15,251 nucleotides of DNA from BRH-c25 sp964447145 (GCA_964447145.1 CAYURW010000064.1:1-15251), one strand, 5' to 3'; shown: positions 6,853 to 14,499, numbered from the stretch's first letter. The notes: generated from the sequence alone by a model not told the origin. Made by a program: numbers and translations.

Positions 6853-6984
6853 TTAGCACCTCCCATTCCAAATAGTATCCACGATTTTGAAAAAATACAC
6901 AACCATAATTATTTTCAAACCAAATGCAAATTCTAAAGCAGTGATCCTATCACAAAAGGCCAGTAAAATAATAATGAGGTACAT
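6853..6984 (-). CDS. Possible 43-codon leader ORF upstream of secG
   Basis: An ATG at 6984 with GGAGG (6997-6993) 8 nt upstream opens a 43-codon frame that ends in TAA two bases before the secG GTG. The product starts MYLIIILLAFCDRI and is mostly hydrophobic, with a second hydrophobic stretch near IIMVVYFF. I recognise no family. The spacing suggests translational coupling to secG. The ribosome binding site lies in the stem of a hairpin and the ATG in its loop. A transcript from the predicted promoter (about 6995) would start inside the SD, so translation may need read-through from eno. It may be a chance frame. Confidence 0.3.
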   Translation of the reverse strand: MYLIIILLAFCDRITALEFAFGLKIIMVVYFFKIVDTIWNGRC

Positions 6985-7003
6985 ATGTTATACCTCCATT
7001 ATT
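6970..7003 (-). terminator. Hairpin after eno, overlapping the secG promoter -10
   Basis: On the minus strand AATAAT-G-GAGGTA pairs with TACCTC-ATTATT: 12 bp with one bulged G and a 9-nt loop, about 45 nt past the eno stop. The following tract (ATTTTACTG) is a weak U-run, so termination would be partial. The same sequence contains an SD (in the stem) and an ATG (in the loop), so it may instead, or also, control translation of the small ORF. Confidence 0.5.
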
Positions 7004-7028
7004 ATATCATATTTTTGTACGTTGTATA
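7001..7028 (-). promoter_or_regulatory. Probable secG promoter
   Basis: TATACA (7028-7023, 4 of 6 matches to the -35 consensus) is followed after 16 nt by a perfect TATAAT (7006-7001), with TGA just before it as an extended -10. Transcription would start near 6995, about 145 nt ahead of the secG start. Confidence 0.5.
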
Positions 7029-7047
7029 GCTTTTTCAATTGAAAATA

Positions 7048-8331
7048 TTAGAAGTTGAAAAACGCCCCTATGCCCGGATATTCCGACATTATATCCAGCC
7101 CCTCTTCAATTCTCATAAGCTGATTGTATTTGGCGACCCTGTCAGTCCTGGAAGGGGCCCCTGTCTTTATCTGTCCTGCGTTCACCGCAACAACCAGGTC
7201 TGCAATTGTCACATCTTCCGTTTCCCCGGATCTATGGGACACGACCGCAGTATAACCGGCTCTGTTTGCCATTTGAATCGCATCAAGGGTCTCGGTCAAA
7301 GTGCCTATTTGATTCAGCTTGATAAGTATTGAATTTGCAACTCCCAGCTTTATCCCCCTTGAAAGTCTTCCGGTATTTGTGACAAAAAGATCATCCCCTA
7401 CCAGCTGCACCCTTTTGCCAAGTCTTTCGGTAAGAAGCTTCCAGCCTTCCCAATCCTCCTCGGAAAGTCCGTCTTCTATGGAAATGATGGGATATTTGTT
7501 AATAAGACTTTCATAATATGCCGTCATCTCTTCTGATGTCATTACCACCCCTTCGCCTTCCAGATGATATTTTCCGTCCTCTTTGTAAAGCTCCGTTGCA
7601 GCGGTGTCCATTGCTATATATATATCCTTGCCCGGCTCATAGCCTGCTTTGTTTATTGCCTCAACAATGACCTGAAGGGCCTCTTCATTTGAGGTGAGAT
7701 TCGGAGCAAAACCGCCCTCATCGCCGACAGCGGTGTTATATCCCTTTGATTTAAGCACTGTTCTGAGATTGTGGAAAATTTCGGCGCACATCCTCAATGC
7801 CTCCTTGAAGCTCCCGGCGCCAACAGGCATGACCATGAACTCCTGAATATCAACGTTATTGTCGGCATGTTTTCCACCGTTCAATATGTTCATCATGGGA
7901 ACCGGAAGGGTCCTTGCGTTCACCCCTCCTATATACTGATACAATGGAAGTCCTAAGGCATCTGCTGCGGCATGGGCCACTGCCAGAGATACCCCCAGGG
8001 TTGCATTTGCGCCCAGTTTTCCTTTGTTCGGAGTACCGTCAAGCTCTATCATCGCCTTGTCTATCGCCGCCTGGTCCAATGCGTTCATACCTATTATCTC
8101 CGGGGCTATTATATCGTTAACATTGCTTACAGCCGTCAGTACTCCTTTGCCCAGATACCTTGATTTGTCCCCGTCCCTAAGTTCCACAGCTTCAAAAGCC
8201 CCTGTCGAAGCTCCAGAAGGTATTGCAGCTCTGCCAAAGGCCCCGCATTCCAGCTCGACTTCAACCTCAATCGTCGGATTTCCCCTTGAATCCAATATCT
8301 CCCTTGCAAAAACATCCGAAATAGTCGTCAT
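7048..8331 (-). CDS. eno: Enolase (phosphopyruvate hydratase)
   Basis: Enolase converts 2-phosphoglycerate to phosphoenolpyruvate in the cytoplasm. The 427 residues match the usual length. Seen are EILDSRGNPTIEVE (11-24), ASTGAFEAVELRDG (41-54), the catalytic loop GDEGGFAPNL with E205, Mg2+ ligands D242 (AMDTAATELY), E286 (SIEDGLSEEDWEGW) and D313 (VGDDLFVTN), the signature ILIKLNQIGTLTET (335-348) with K338, and SHRSGETED (365-373). All key residues are present. AGGAGG (8346-8341) lies 9 nt before the ATG. The gene follows tpiA by 26 nt as the last gene of the glycolytic operon. Phosphoglycerate mutase, which would make its substrate, is not between them. Confidence 0.98.
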   Translation of the reverse strand: MTTISDVFAREILDSRGNPTIEVEVELECGAFGRAAIPSGASTGAFEAVELRDGDKSRYLGKGVLTAVSNVNDIIAPEIIGMNALDQAAIDKAMIELDGTPNKGKLGANATLGVSLAVAHAAADALGLPLYQYIGGVNARTLPVPMMNILNGGKHADNNVDIQEFMVMPVGAGSFKEALRMCAEIFHNLRTVLKSKGYNTAVGDEGGFAPNLTSNEEALQVIVEAINKAGYEPGKDIYIAMDTAATELYKEDGKYHLEGEGVVMTSEEMTAYYESLINKYPIISIEDGLSEEDWEGWKLLTERLGKRVQLVGDDLFVTNTGRLSRGIKLGVANSILIKLNQIGTLTETLDAIQMANRAGYTAVVSHRSGETEDVTIADLVVAVNAGQIKTGAPSRTDRVAKYNQLMRIEEGLDIMSEYPGIGAFFNF

Positions 8332-8357
8332 AATCAGAATCCTCCTAAATGATTATT

Positions 8358-9110
8358 TTAAGAATCAAACCTGACAATTCTGGAAAACTCATAAGCGTCA
8401 AGGCTTGCCCCGCCTACAAGGGCACCGTCTATTTCAGGCATCCCCATAAGCTCTTCTATATTTGAGGACTTGACGCTTCCTCCGTATAGTATTCTTGTAT
8501 TGTCAGCTGTTTTGTTCCCAAACATATCCCTAAGTTTATTTCTTATAAAACCTATAACTTCATTTGCATCATTACTTGTCGCTGTTTTGCCCGTGCCTAT
8601 CGCCCATACCGGTTCATAAGCTATGATAAGGGTCTCAAGGTCTCTGTTTTCCATACCGCAGAGACACCCCCCCACTTGTGCGGCAATTACATCAAAGGCT
8701 TTCCCCGCTTCTCTTTGCTCTAATGTTTCCCCTACGCAGAGAATCGGCTTCAACCCATGGTCCAGTGCTGCATTAACCTTCTTATTTATTTCGGGATCCA
8801 CTTCTCCGAAATACTGCCTGCGCTCCGAATGCCCCAGTATTACATACTCAACTCCCATATCCTTCAAAAGTGCAGGGGAAACCTCGCCTGTATAAGCTCC
8901 GCTGTCTTTATAGTACATATTCTGTGCACCGACTTTTATATTGCTTCCCATTGAGGCTTTTACCGCCTCATTAAGACAAATAAAAACCGGGCATACGACG
9001 ACCTCTGAGCCTGATCCCCTGACAAGGGGCTTCAGTTCCTCGACAAGCTCAACTGCCTCTTTTATTGTTTTATTCATTTTCCAATTACCGGCTATTATCG
9101 GCTTACGCAT
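8358..9110 (-). CDS. tpiA: Triosephosphate isomerase
   Basis: The enzyme interconverts dihydroxyacetone phosphate and glyceraldehyde 3-phosphate. The 250-residue TIM barrel shows GNWKMNK with N9 and K11, H94 in ILGHSERR, and the catalytic E166 in AYEPVWAIGTGK. The C-terminal phosphate-binding motifs YGGSVK (209-214) and GALVGGASL (229-237) are also present. I chose the ATG at 9110 because GGAGG (9123-9119) lies 8 nt upstream and the family begins MRKPIIAGNWK. An ATG at 9125 in the same frame would overlap that SD and add a non-conserved MEVWK. It is the fourth gene of the operon, 112 nt after pgk. Confidence 0.97.
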   Translation of the reverse strand: MRKPIIAGNWKMNKTIKEAVELVEELKPLVRGSGSEVVVCPVFICLNEAVKASMGSNIKVGAQNMYYKDSGAYTGEVSPALLKDMGVEYVILGHSERRQYFGEVDPEINKKVNAALDHGLKPILCVGETLEQREAGKAFDVIAAQVGGCLCGMENRDLETLIIAYEPVWAIGTGKTATSNDANEVIGFIRNKLRDMFGNKTADNTRILYGGSVKSSNIEELMGMPEIDGALVGGASLDAYEFSRIVRFDS

Positions 9111-9154
9111 TTTCCATACCTCCATTATAAGTCATAATCCCAAATAATCAAATC

Positions 9155-9182
9155 CATATAAATCATACTTGCAAATAGTCAA
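9155..9182 (-). promoter_or_regulatory. Weak possible internal promoter before tpiA
   Basis: In the 112-nt pgk-tpiA spacer, TTGACT (9182-9177) and TATATG (9160-9155) are 16 nt apart. This is the largest gap in the operon, so a secondary start is plausible, but the -10 is poor and there is no terminator between the genes. Confidence 0.25.
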
Positions 9183-9222
9183 ATAAGTCTGCTTTATCTT
9201 ACTTTGCATTGTCATATGCTCT

Positions 9223-10410
9223 TTATTTGTCATCTATTGCCTCTACCCCGGGAAGCAATTTCCCCTCGAGAAATTCAAGAGATGCTCCACCCCCGGTGGA
9301 AATATGGGTCATTTTTGAGGCAAATCCCATCTGCTCTACAGCAGCAGCTGAATCACCGCCTCCGACAATTGTTATGCCCCCGCATTCAGACATTGCTTTT
9401 GCAATTTCAAAGGTGCCCTTGGCAAAATTCGGCATTTCGAACACTCCCATAGGACCGTTCCAAACAACAGTTCCGGCGCCTTTTATTATTTCTGCGAATA
9501 TCCTTCTGGTGTTTTCGCCGATGTCCATTCCCATTTGGTCCTTGGGTATCATATTTGCAGGCACGGTCCTGAAGGGCGAATCGTTGCTGAATTCGGCGGT
9601 AACTACCGTATCAACGGGAATCAGCATTTTTATACCCTTGGCTTCTGCTTTTTTCAAAAGTTCTCCGGCAAGCTCTATCTTGTCGGCCTCCATTATCGAG
9701 CTGCCTGTCTCATAACCCTTTGCCCTGAAAAATGTAAAGGCCATGCCTCCGCCAATAAGGATCGTATCAACCTTATCAAGAAGGTTCTCTATAACGCTGA
9801 TTTTGTCCGAGACCTTTGCACCCCCAAGAACTGCTACAAAGGGCCTTTCCGGAGAAGTGAGAGCCTTGCCCATTATGTCTATTTCTTTCTTTATAAGGAA
9901 TCCCACAGCAGAAGGCAGGAATTCCGCAATCCCTGCAGTGGAAGCATGGGCTCTGTGGGCTGTTCCGAAGGCATCATTTACATAAATATCCCCTAATGAC
10001 GCAAGCTTTTTTGAAAACTCCCTGTCGTTCTTTTCTTCTTCTTCGTAGAATCTTACGTTTTCAAGCATCATCACGGAGCTTTCCTTAAGTTCTCTAACCA
10101 TTGCCTCAACTTCGTTCCCAATTATGTCGCCGGCAATTTTGACTTCGGTCCCAAGTTTTTGAGACAGCCTTTCGGCTGCCGGCTTAAGAGAATACTTGCT
10201 GTTGAACTTTCCCTTAGGCCTTCCAAAGTGCGACATAATTATAACCTTTGCACCATGTTCCCTAAGGTAGCTGATTGTAGGCAGTGCTTCTCTTATCCTT
10301 CTGTCATCCGTAATATTGCCGTTTTCATCAATGGGAACATTGAAGTCTGTTCTCAAAAGGACTTTTTTGCCTTTGACATCTATATCCTGTATGGATTTTT
10401 TGTTCAGCAT
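9223..10410 (-). CDS. pgk: Phosphoglycerate kinase
   Basis: This kinase transfers phosphate from 1,3-bisphosphoglycerate to ADP, giving ATP and 3-phosphoglycerate. The 395-residue, two-domain length is standard. Seen are the N-terminal substrate motif VLLRTDFNVP (17-26), HFGRPKGK (61-68), the hinge LGGAKVSDK (195-203), VWNGPMGVFE (316-325), the nucleotide loop GGGDSAAAVE (350-359) and STGGGASLEFLEGK (371-384). GGAGG (10422-10418) lies 7 nt before the ATG, within the 15-nt gap from gap. The tight spacing indicates co-transcription and matched expression with gap. Confidence 0.98.
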   Translation of the reverse strand: MLNKKSIQDIDVKGKKVLLRTDFNVPIDENGNITDDRRIREALPTISYLREHGAKVIIMSHFGRPKGKFNSKYSLKPAAERLSQKLGTEVKIAGDIIGNEVEAMVRELKESSVMMLENVRFYEEEEKNDREFSKKLASLGDIYVNDAFGTAHRAHASTAGIAEFLPSAVGFLIKKEIDIMGKALTSPERPFVAVLGGAKVSDKISVIENLLDKVDTILIGGGMAFTFFRAKGYETGSSIMEADKIELAGELLKKAEAKGIKMLIPVDTVVTAEFSNDSPFRTVPANMIPKDQMGMDIGENTRRIFAEIIKGAGTVVWNGPMGVFEMPNFAKGTFEIAKAMSECGGITIVGGGDSAAAVEQMGFASKMTHISTGGGASLEFLEGKLLPGVEAIDDK

Positions 10411-10425
10411 GAAAATCCCTCCAAA

Positions 10426-11433
10426 TTATACATTTGCCATATATTTTATCAGATCAACTATCCTGTTGGAATAACCCCACTCATTATCATACCATGCAAT
10501 GACCTTTACCATATTGTCTCCTATTACCATTGTTGACAGAGCATCCAATATCGAGGAATGGGGATCCTGCTTAAAGTCAATTGAAACCAGAGGTTCCTCT
10601 GAATATTCAAGTATCCCCTTAAGCTCATTTTCTGCAGCTCTCTTCAGGGACATATTAACTTCATCAATGCCAACTTCCTTTTCCAGGTCAACAACCAGAT
10701 CCACCACAGATACCGTGGGGGTGGGAACTCTCATTGAAAGACCCGTAAGTTTTCCTTTAAGCTCGGGCAGAACTAGAGATACAGCCTTTGCTGCCCCGGT
10801 CGTGGTCGGGATAATTGACAATGCGGCTGCTCTTGATCTTCTAAGGTCTGAATGAGGCTGATCCAATATTCTCTGATCGTTTGTATATGAATGGATAGTG
10901 TTCATCAGCCCTTTGACAATGCCAAAATTCTCATGAAGAACCTTGACGACCGGTGCCAGGCAGTTTGTTGTGCATGAAGCATTTGATATTATCACATGCT
11001 TCTCCGGATCATATTTGCCTTCATTCACTCCCATTACTATTGTTATATCTTCATTTTTTGCCGGTGCGGAGATTATTACTCTTTTTGCGCCCCCAACAAC
11101 ATGGGCCATAGCAGTCTCCTTGCTTGTAAACCTACCTGTAGATTCAATTACAACATCTACTCCGTAATCTCCCCATTTGATGTTTTCGGGCTTAGTCTCA
11201 GCGCAGATTTCGATCTCTCTTCCATCGACAATTATGGAATGATCCTTTGCCTGTACATCCTTGTCATATCTTCCGTATGTGCTGTCATACTTTAACAGGT
11301 GGGCTAATGTTTTGGGATCAGTCAGGTCATTTATCAGTACAATTTCTGCATCCTTTCCGAATCTTTCCTGTGCGATTTTGAAAACCGGTCTTCCGATTCT
11401 CCCAAATCCGTTAATACCTACTCTTAATGCCAT
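10426..11433 (-). CDS. gapA: Glyceraldehyde-3-phosphate dehydrogenase, type I (catabolic)
   Basis: This enzyme oxidises glyceraldehyde 3-phosphate to 1,3-bisphosphoglycerate with NAD+. The 335 residues show the Rossmann motif GINGFGRIGR (6-15), INDLTD (34-39) whose acidic residue fits NAD+ preference, the catalytic SNASCTTNCLAP with C154, H181 in HSYTNDQ, phosphate-binding TTTGAAKAV (210-218), and WYDNEWGYSNR (314-324). It is most like the glycolytic GapA class. It starts 1 nt after the cggR stop (TAA-T-ATG) with AAGGAGG (11448-11442) inside the end of cggR. This is the typical cggR-gap coupling in Firmicutes. Confidence 0.98.
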   Translation of the reverse strand: MALRVGINGFGRIGRPVFKIAQERFGKDAEIVLINDLTDPKTLAHLLKYDSTYGRYDKDVQAKDHSIIVDGREIEICAETKPENIKWGDYGVDVVIESTGRFTSKETAMAHVVGGAKRVIISAPAKNEDITIVMGVNEGKYDPEKHVIISNASCTTNCLAPVVKVLHENFGIVKGLMNTIHSYTNDQRILDQPHSDLRRSRAAALSIIPTTTGAAKAVSLVLPELKGKLTGLSMRVPTPTVSVVDLVVDLEKEVGIDEVNMSLKRAAENELKGILEYSEEPLVSIDFKQDPHSSILDALSTMVIGDNMVKVIAWYDNEWGYSNRIVDLIKYMANV

Positions 11434-11434
11434 A

Positions 11435-12466
11435 TTAGTTTCCTCCTTTTAAAACACTATATATTTCACGGGCGGCAGCTTCATCTGTAACAACGACTCT
11501 GTTTTTCCCACCCTTGTTTACCAGTATTGTTGCCTCGACCTTCCTGGCTCCTCCGCCAACTGCAATCATAGTCTTTATATTGTCTAAATGCTCCGGTTTT
11601 ATACCTACACTGCCGGACTTATGCACAATTTTCCCACTTATGTCAAAAAAACAACCAAAAGCCTCGGCTCTTACATTAAGAGTCTTGAGCCTTTCAATTT
11701 CCTCTTCAGTGTAGTTTCTTTTCATGCTTAGGGACTCAAAGGAGCTTAGGCCATATATCAATATGTTGGTTCTGGCAATGTAGTCGAGCACCCTGGCTAT
11801 ATCAGGATCATCAGACATTCTTCTCAGCATATCCTCGCTTATATTGTCCGGGAGATGAAGAAGATAGTAATTGCCTCCTATATTGTTGGCCATTTTTGCC
11901 GCAACTATATTTGCCTGTCTCTCCAAATCTGCCTTTATACCTCCCCCTGCCGGCACTACGGTGACATTACCGGCGCCAATCCTGTATGAATTTTCGGCCA
12001 CAGCCAAAGTTGAGTATCCACCGCTTACCGCAATTATGTCATTGTCTCCTATTGCTTTTCTTATGTATTCAAATGCAGCTTTGGCCATTTCAACAAGCAC
12101 CTGTGGATCATTATCCATATCCCCCGGGATCACAAGGCATTCCTTGACCCCAAGCATCTCTTTAATTGCGCCTTCAATGTCCTTAAGCCCTTTAAGCTCT
12201 GAAATGTAATCCCCCAGCTTGTCTATTATCTCCCTGCCTTCATTGGTTACTGCCATACCTGAAGCTTGTATGCAAATAAGGTTTTGATCCTTGAGAATGT
12301 CCAGCTCGCTTCTTACCCACCGCTCGCTTTGTCCCAGAAGTCCTGCAAGCGCACGCCTCCCGATAGGCTGATTATGTTCTATCGCTCTTAGGATGCTATG
12401 CCTCTTTTGGATAATTTCGGTTATCTCCGGTACCAATTTTTTCTGTAAATTCAAAAACTCTCGCAT
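11435..12466 (-). CDS. cggR: Central glycolytic genes regulator CggR (SorC/DeoR family)
   Basis: CggR represses the glycolytic operon and in Bacillus is released by fructose 1,6-bisphosphate. The 343-residue protein has an N-terminal winged helix-turn-helix (about 20-80), with QKKLVPEI, RHSILRAI and PIGRRALAGLLGQSERWVRSE close to B. subtilis CggR, and a C-terminal effector domain (about 95-340). Conserved effector-domain parts include AVSGGYST (146-153), VPAGGGIKAD (171-180), RAEAFGCFFD (266-275) and VVVTDEAAA (324-332). Some pocket residues differ from B. subtilis, where I recall TT and R at the positions of Y151-S152 and G174. The ATG at 12466 has a modest AGGGG site 7 nt upstream. It is the first gene of the operon and is preceded by a promoter and a CggR-type operator, so it is probably autoregulated. 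Confidence 0.95.
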   Translation of the reverse strand: MREFLNLQKKLVPEITEIIQKRHSILRAIEHNQPIGRRALAGLLGQSERWVRSELDILKDQNLICIQASGMAVTNEGREIIDKLGDYISELKGLKDIEGAIKEMLGVKECLVIPGDMDNDPQVLVEMAKAAFEYIRKAIGDNDIIAVSGGYSTLAVAENSYRIGAGNVTVVPAGGGIKADLERQANIVAAKMANNIGGNYYLLHLPDNISEDMLRRMSDDPDIARVLDYIARTNILIYGLSSFESLSMKRNYTEEEIERLKTLNVRAEAFGCFFDISGKIVHKSGSVGIKPEHLDNIKTMIAVGGGARKVEATILVNKGGKNRVVVTDEAAAREIYSVLKGGN

Positions 12467-12481
12467 TTCTATACCCCTATG

Positions 12482-12517
12482 GTCATATTTTATCCCACAT
12501 ATAACATTGACGTCCCG
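12482..12517 (-). promoter_or_regulatory. CggR-type operator
   Basis: On the minus strand CGGGAC (12517-12512) and TGGGAT (12497-12492) are exactly 20 nt apart. The second is followed after 6 nt by TGAC (12485-12482), and the first by the weaker GTTA. The known B. subtilis CggR operator is CGGGAC-N6-TGTC-N4-CGGGAC-N6-TGTC, which has the same 20-nt period and lies just downstream of the transcription start, as here. Confidence 0.7.
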
Positions 12518-12525
12518 ATATAATC

Positions 12526-12554
12526 ATTATATTACATATACTTTCCAGTTTCAA
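12526..12554 (-). promoter_or_regulatory. Sigma-A promoter of the cggR-gap-pgk-tpiA-eno operon
   Basis: TTGAAA (12554-12549, 5 of 6 matches) and a perfect TATAAT (12531-12526) are separated by 17 nt. The predicted start at about 12519 lies at the upstream edge of the CggR operator, so bound repressor would block initiation or early elongation. The leader to cggR is about 53 nt. Confidence 0.87.
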
Positions 12555-12584
12555 TATGTAAGGTAGGATTTACCCAACAAGTTA

Positions 12585-12655
12585 TTCCATAAGCATCCGC
12601 AAATACACTGCTATTTCATGTTCCATAAACCACTGCAAATGTATGGCTATTGCAT
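12585..12655. repeat. Imperfect 36-nt tandem duplication
   Basis: The stretch from 12585 (TTCCATAAGCATCCGCAAAT...) to 12620 is repeated directly at 12621-12655 (TTCCATAAACCACTGCAAAT...), with about 26 of 36 positions the same. It occupies the spacer between the rpoN terminator and the glycolytic promoter. The rest of this 341-nt spacer holds those two regulatory elements and no credible gene. Confidence 0.6.
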
Positions 12656-12716
12656 TTCCCAAAAGGCATCCAAGATTATTAAATAATGATAGCATCACTT
12701 CTGCAGAACACTAATC

Positions 12717-12746
12717 AAGAAAAAGAAGAGGCAAAACCTCCTCTTC
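12717..12746 (-). terminator. Intrinsic terminator of rpoN
   Basis: On the minus strand GAAGAGG (12746-12740) pairs with CCTCTTC (12731-12725) across an 8-nt loop and is followed by TTTTCTTG. It lies about 60 nt past the rpoN stop and insulates the glycolytic operon. Confidence 0.8.
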
Positions 12747-12807
12747 CACACAAACCTGCTTAATGATCCTACACAAAACTCCTTAAAGATAAGGTCTCCA
12801 TGTCCCC

Positions 12808-14226
12808 CTAATACCTCTTCCTTTTCGACGAAGAGGGGATCCCCAGCTCGTCTCTGTATTTTGCTACTGTTCTTCTGGATATCATGTATCCCTCCTGTAT
12901 AAGAAAGTCTGCAATATTCTGATCACTTATGGGTTTACCTGTATCTTCCTGGCTTACATATCCTTTTATTATTTTTTTAATGCTTTCAGAAGAGATTGTT
13001 TCCCCGCCCCTGCTGTCCACACCGCTTTTGAAAAAATATTTTATTTCGAATATGCCTCTGGGTGTCTGTACGTATTTTCCGTTAATCGTCCTGCTTACGG
13101 TGGATTCGTGTACATTCACCATTTCAGCAATTTTCTTCAATGTCATTGTTTTGAGGTACTTATTCCCCTTTTCAAAAAAATCCATTTGATACTCAAGTAT
13201 GGCCTTCATAACGTTATATAATGTGTTTTTTCTGTGCTCCAGACTCTTTATCAGCCACATTGCCGAGGACAGCTTATTGTTAATAAAGGTGGAGGCCTGG
13301 GATGATTTGTCCTCCGAAACAAGTATATTCTTATAATATTGGTTTACTATCAGCCTGGGGCCATAGTAATCATTCACCATAACCAAATACTCTTTCCCAA
13401 TTTTTTCAATGTACACATCGGGGGTGACATACTTTGCCGGAGTATTCCCCTCGAAGGACCTTCCGGGCTTTGGTTCGAGATTTTTGACTATATCGCTGTA
13501 ATTTTGCGCTTCGCTAACACTTATGGAAAGCTTTTTTGATATTTTATTGAGCCTGTTGCATGCGATATCATCCAGATGGTCCTTCACAACAGCCTCAAGC
13601 TTTTCGTTAAAAATCTCTTTACTCTTAAGTTGTATCAGCAGGCATTCCTTCAGGTCAATAGCACCTACTCCAATTGGTTCAAAGGTCTGAATTATTCTTA
13701 CAGCTTCTTCTATCTTCTCAGGCTCTGCATGGAGTATCAATGCCATGTCCTTCTTGCTGATTGTAAGATATCCATTCTCATCAAGGCTTTCAATGATATA
13801 CTCGCCAATGCCCCTCAGATCCTCTTCCAAATGCAGGACCATAAGCTGGGAAAGGAGATGATCCTTTAATGTATATGAATAGGTGACAAAGTTTTCATAT
13901 GAAAACTCCGGAGCTTCTTCGTTGTCAAAGCCTTCTGCGGAATAACTCTTTCCTTGATATTGAAGATATTCCTTCCAGTCTATCTCTTTTTCCTTTTCTT
14001 TTTCTATGTCTTTCTTATCCTGCTTATCAAGTTTTTGTTGTTCTTCTGATTTTTCATCCCTATTTTCCTCCGTCATCTCGAGGACAGGGTTAGCCTCCAG
14101 CTCATTCTGAATAAACTCCTCGAGCTCCACTGCCGGCAGCTGGAGTATTCTCAGGGCCAGTCTGAGCTCCGGTGTCATTATTAGCTTTTGCTGCTGCTCT
14201 ATGACCAGATCATATCCCATTTTCAT
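12808..14226 (-). CDS. rpoN: RNA polymerase sigma-54 factor (RpoN/SigL)
   Basis: Sigma-54 directs RNA polymerase to -24/-12 promoters and needs AAA+ enhancer-binding activators. From the ATG at 14226 the protein has 472 residues. It shows a glutamine/leucine-rich region I (QQQKLIMTPELRLALRILQL, 11-30), a highly charged linker (about 52-86) rich in K, E and D, the core-binding domain (about 115-300), a helix-turn-helix (about 362-385, VNVHESTVSRTINGKYVQTP), and the RpoN box SRRTVAKYRD (450-459). All hallmark parts are intact. A GTG at 14235 would add three residues; I prefer the ATG at 14226 because GGGGTG lies at suitable spacing, but the ATG at 14220 is also possible. It stands alone between two terminators. 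Its activators are not in the window. Confidence 0.95.
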   Translation of the reverse strand: MKMGYDLVIEQQQKLIMTPELRLALRILQLPAVELEEFIQNELEANPVLEMTEENRDEKSEEQQKLDKQDKKDIEKEKEKEIDWKEYLQYQGKSYSAEGFDNEEAPEFSYENFVTYSYTLKDHLLSQLMVLHLEEDLRGIGEYIIESLDENGYLTISKKDMALILHAEPEKIEEAVRIIQTFEPIGVGAIDLKECLLIQLKSKEIFNEKLEAVVKDHLDDIACNRLNKISKKLSISVSEAQNYSDIVKNLEPKPGRSFEGNTPAKYVTPDVYIEKIGKEYLVMVNDYYGPRLIVNQYYKNILVSEDKSSQASTFINNKLSSAMWLIKSLEHRKNTLYNVMKAILEYQMDFFEKGNKYLKTMTLKKIAEMVNVHESTVSRTINGKYVQTPRGIFEIKYFFKSGVDSRGGETISSESIKKIIKGYVSQEDTGKPISDQNIADFLIQEGYMISRRTVAKYRDELGIPSSSKRKRY

Positions 14227-14235
14227 TCCATACAC

Positions 14236-14499
14236 CCCATTGATGAAAAATAATGCAAAGTATAATTGCTGTAATTAGAGTAAAAGCTTAAAACCATCTG
14301 CGGCATTTATATTATAGCACATTTGCAGCTTTAATAATAATTTTTGCATAACACGGTTACTGTCAGGTAAACATTGGCAAGTTATCTTTATGCCAATTTG
14401 CCAATTGAAATTATACTCTAAGAAAAACACAGTTACTACCGGGTTTTCGGGGTGCTTAGCATTTGAGTCTATCTGGCTCAGGCACTTAAATCAAAAGTA
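14236..14499. other. Spacer upstream of rpoN
   Basis: Apart from the rpoN promoter this AT-rich spacer shows an ATTGGCA / TGCCAAT inverted repeat (14373-14379 and 14391-14397, 11-nt gap) with a further TTGCCAATT directly after it. There is also a weak direct repeat, ACACGGTTACT (about 14351) and ACACAGTTACT (about 14427). I find no credible gene. Confidence 0.5.
14311..14319 (-). promoter_or_regulatory. Extended -10 promoter for rpoN
   Basis: TG-C-TATAAT on the minus strand (14319-14311) is a perfect extended -10. The -35 region is poor (TTATTA at 18 nt). Transcription would start near 14304, giving a leader of about 78 nt. Confidence 0.5.

Noticed and set aside
6946..6955. Small perfect hairpin GTGAT-CCT-ATCAC region after eno
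   Set aside because: The stem is only 5 bp with a 3-nt loop and no U-tract, and it lies within the possible small ORF; too common by chance.
9124..9151. TTGATT-16-TATAAT directly before tpiA
   Set aside because: Transcription would start inside or after the tpiA Shine-Dalgarno, leaving no ribosome binding site. The perfect -10 arises from the AT-rich sequence around TATAATGGAGG.
14374..14396. TTGGCA...TTGC-like pattern that might be a sigma-54 (-24/-12) promoter upstream of rpoN
   Set aside because: The GG-to-GC spacing is about 4 nt too long for a -24/-12 promoter, where it is fixed, so it is kept only as an inverted repeat.
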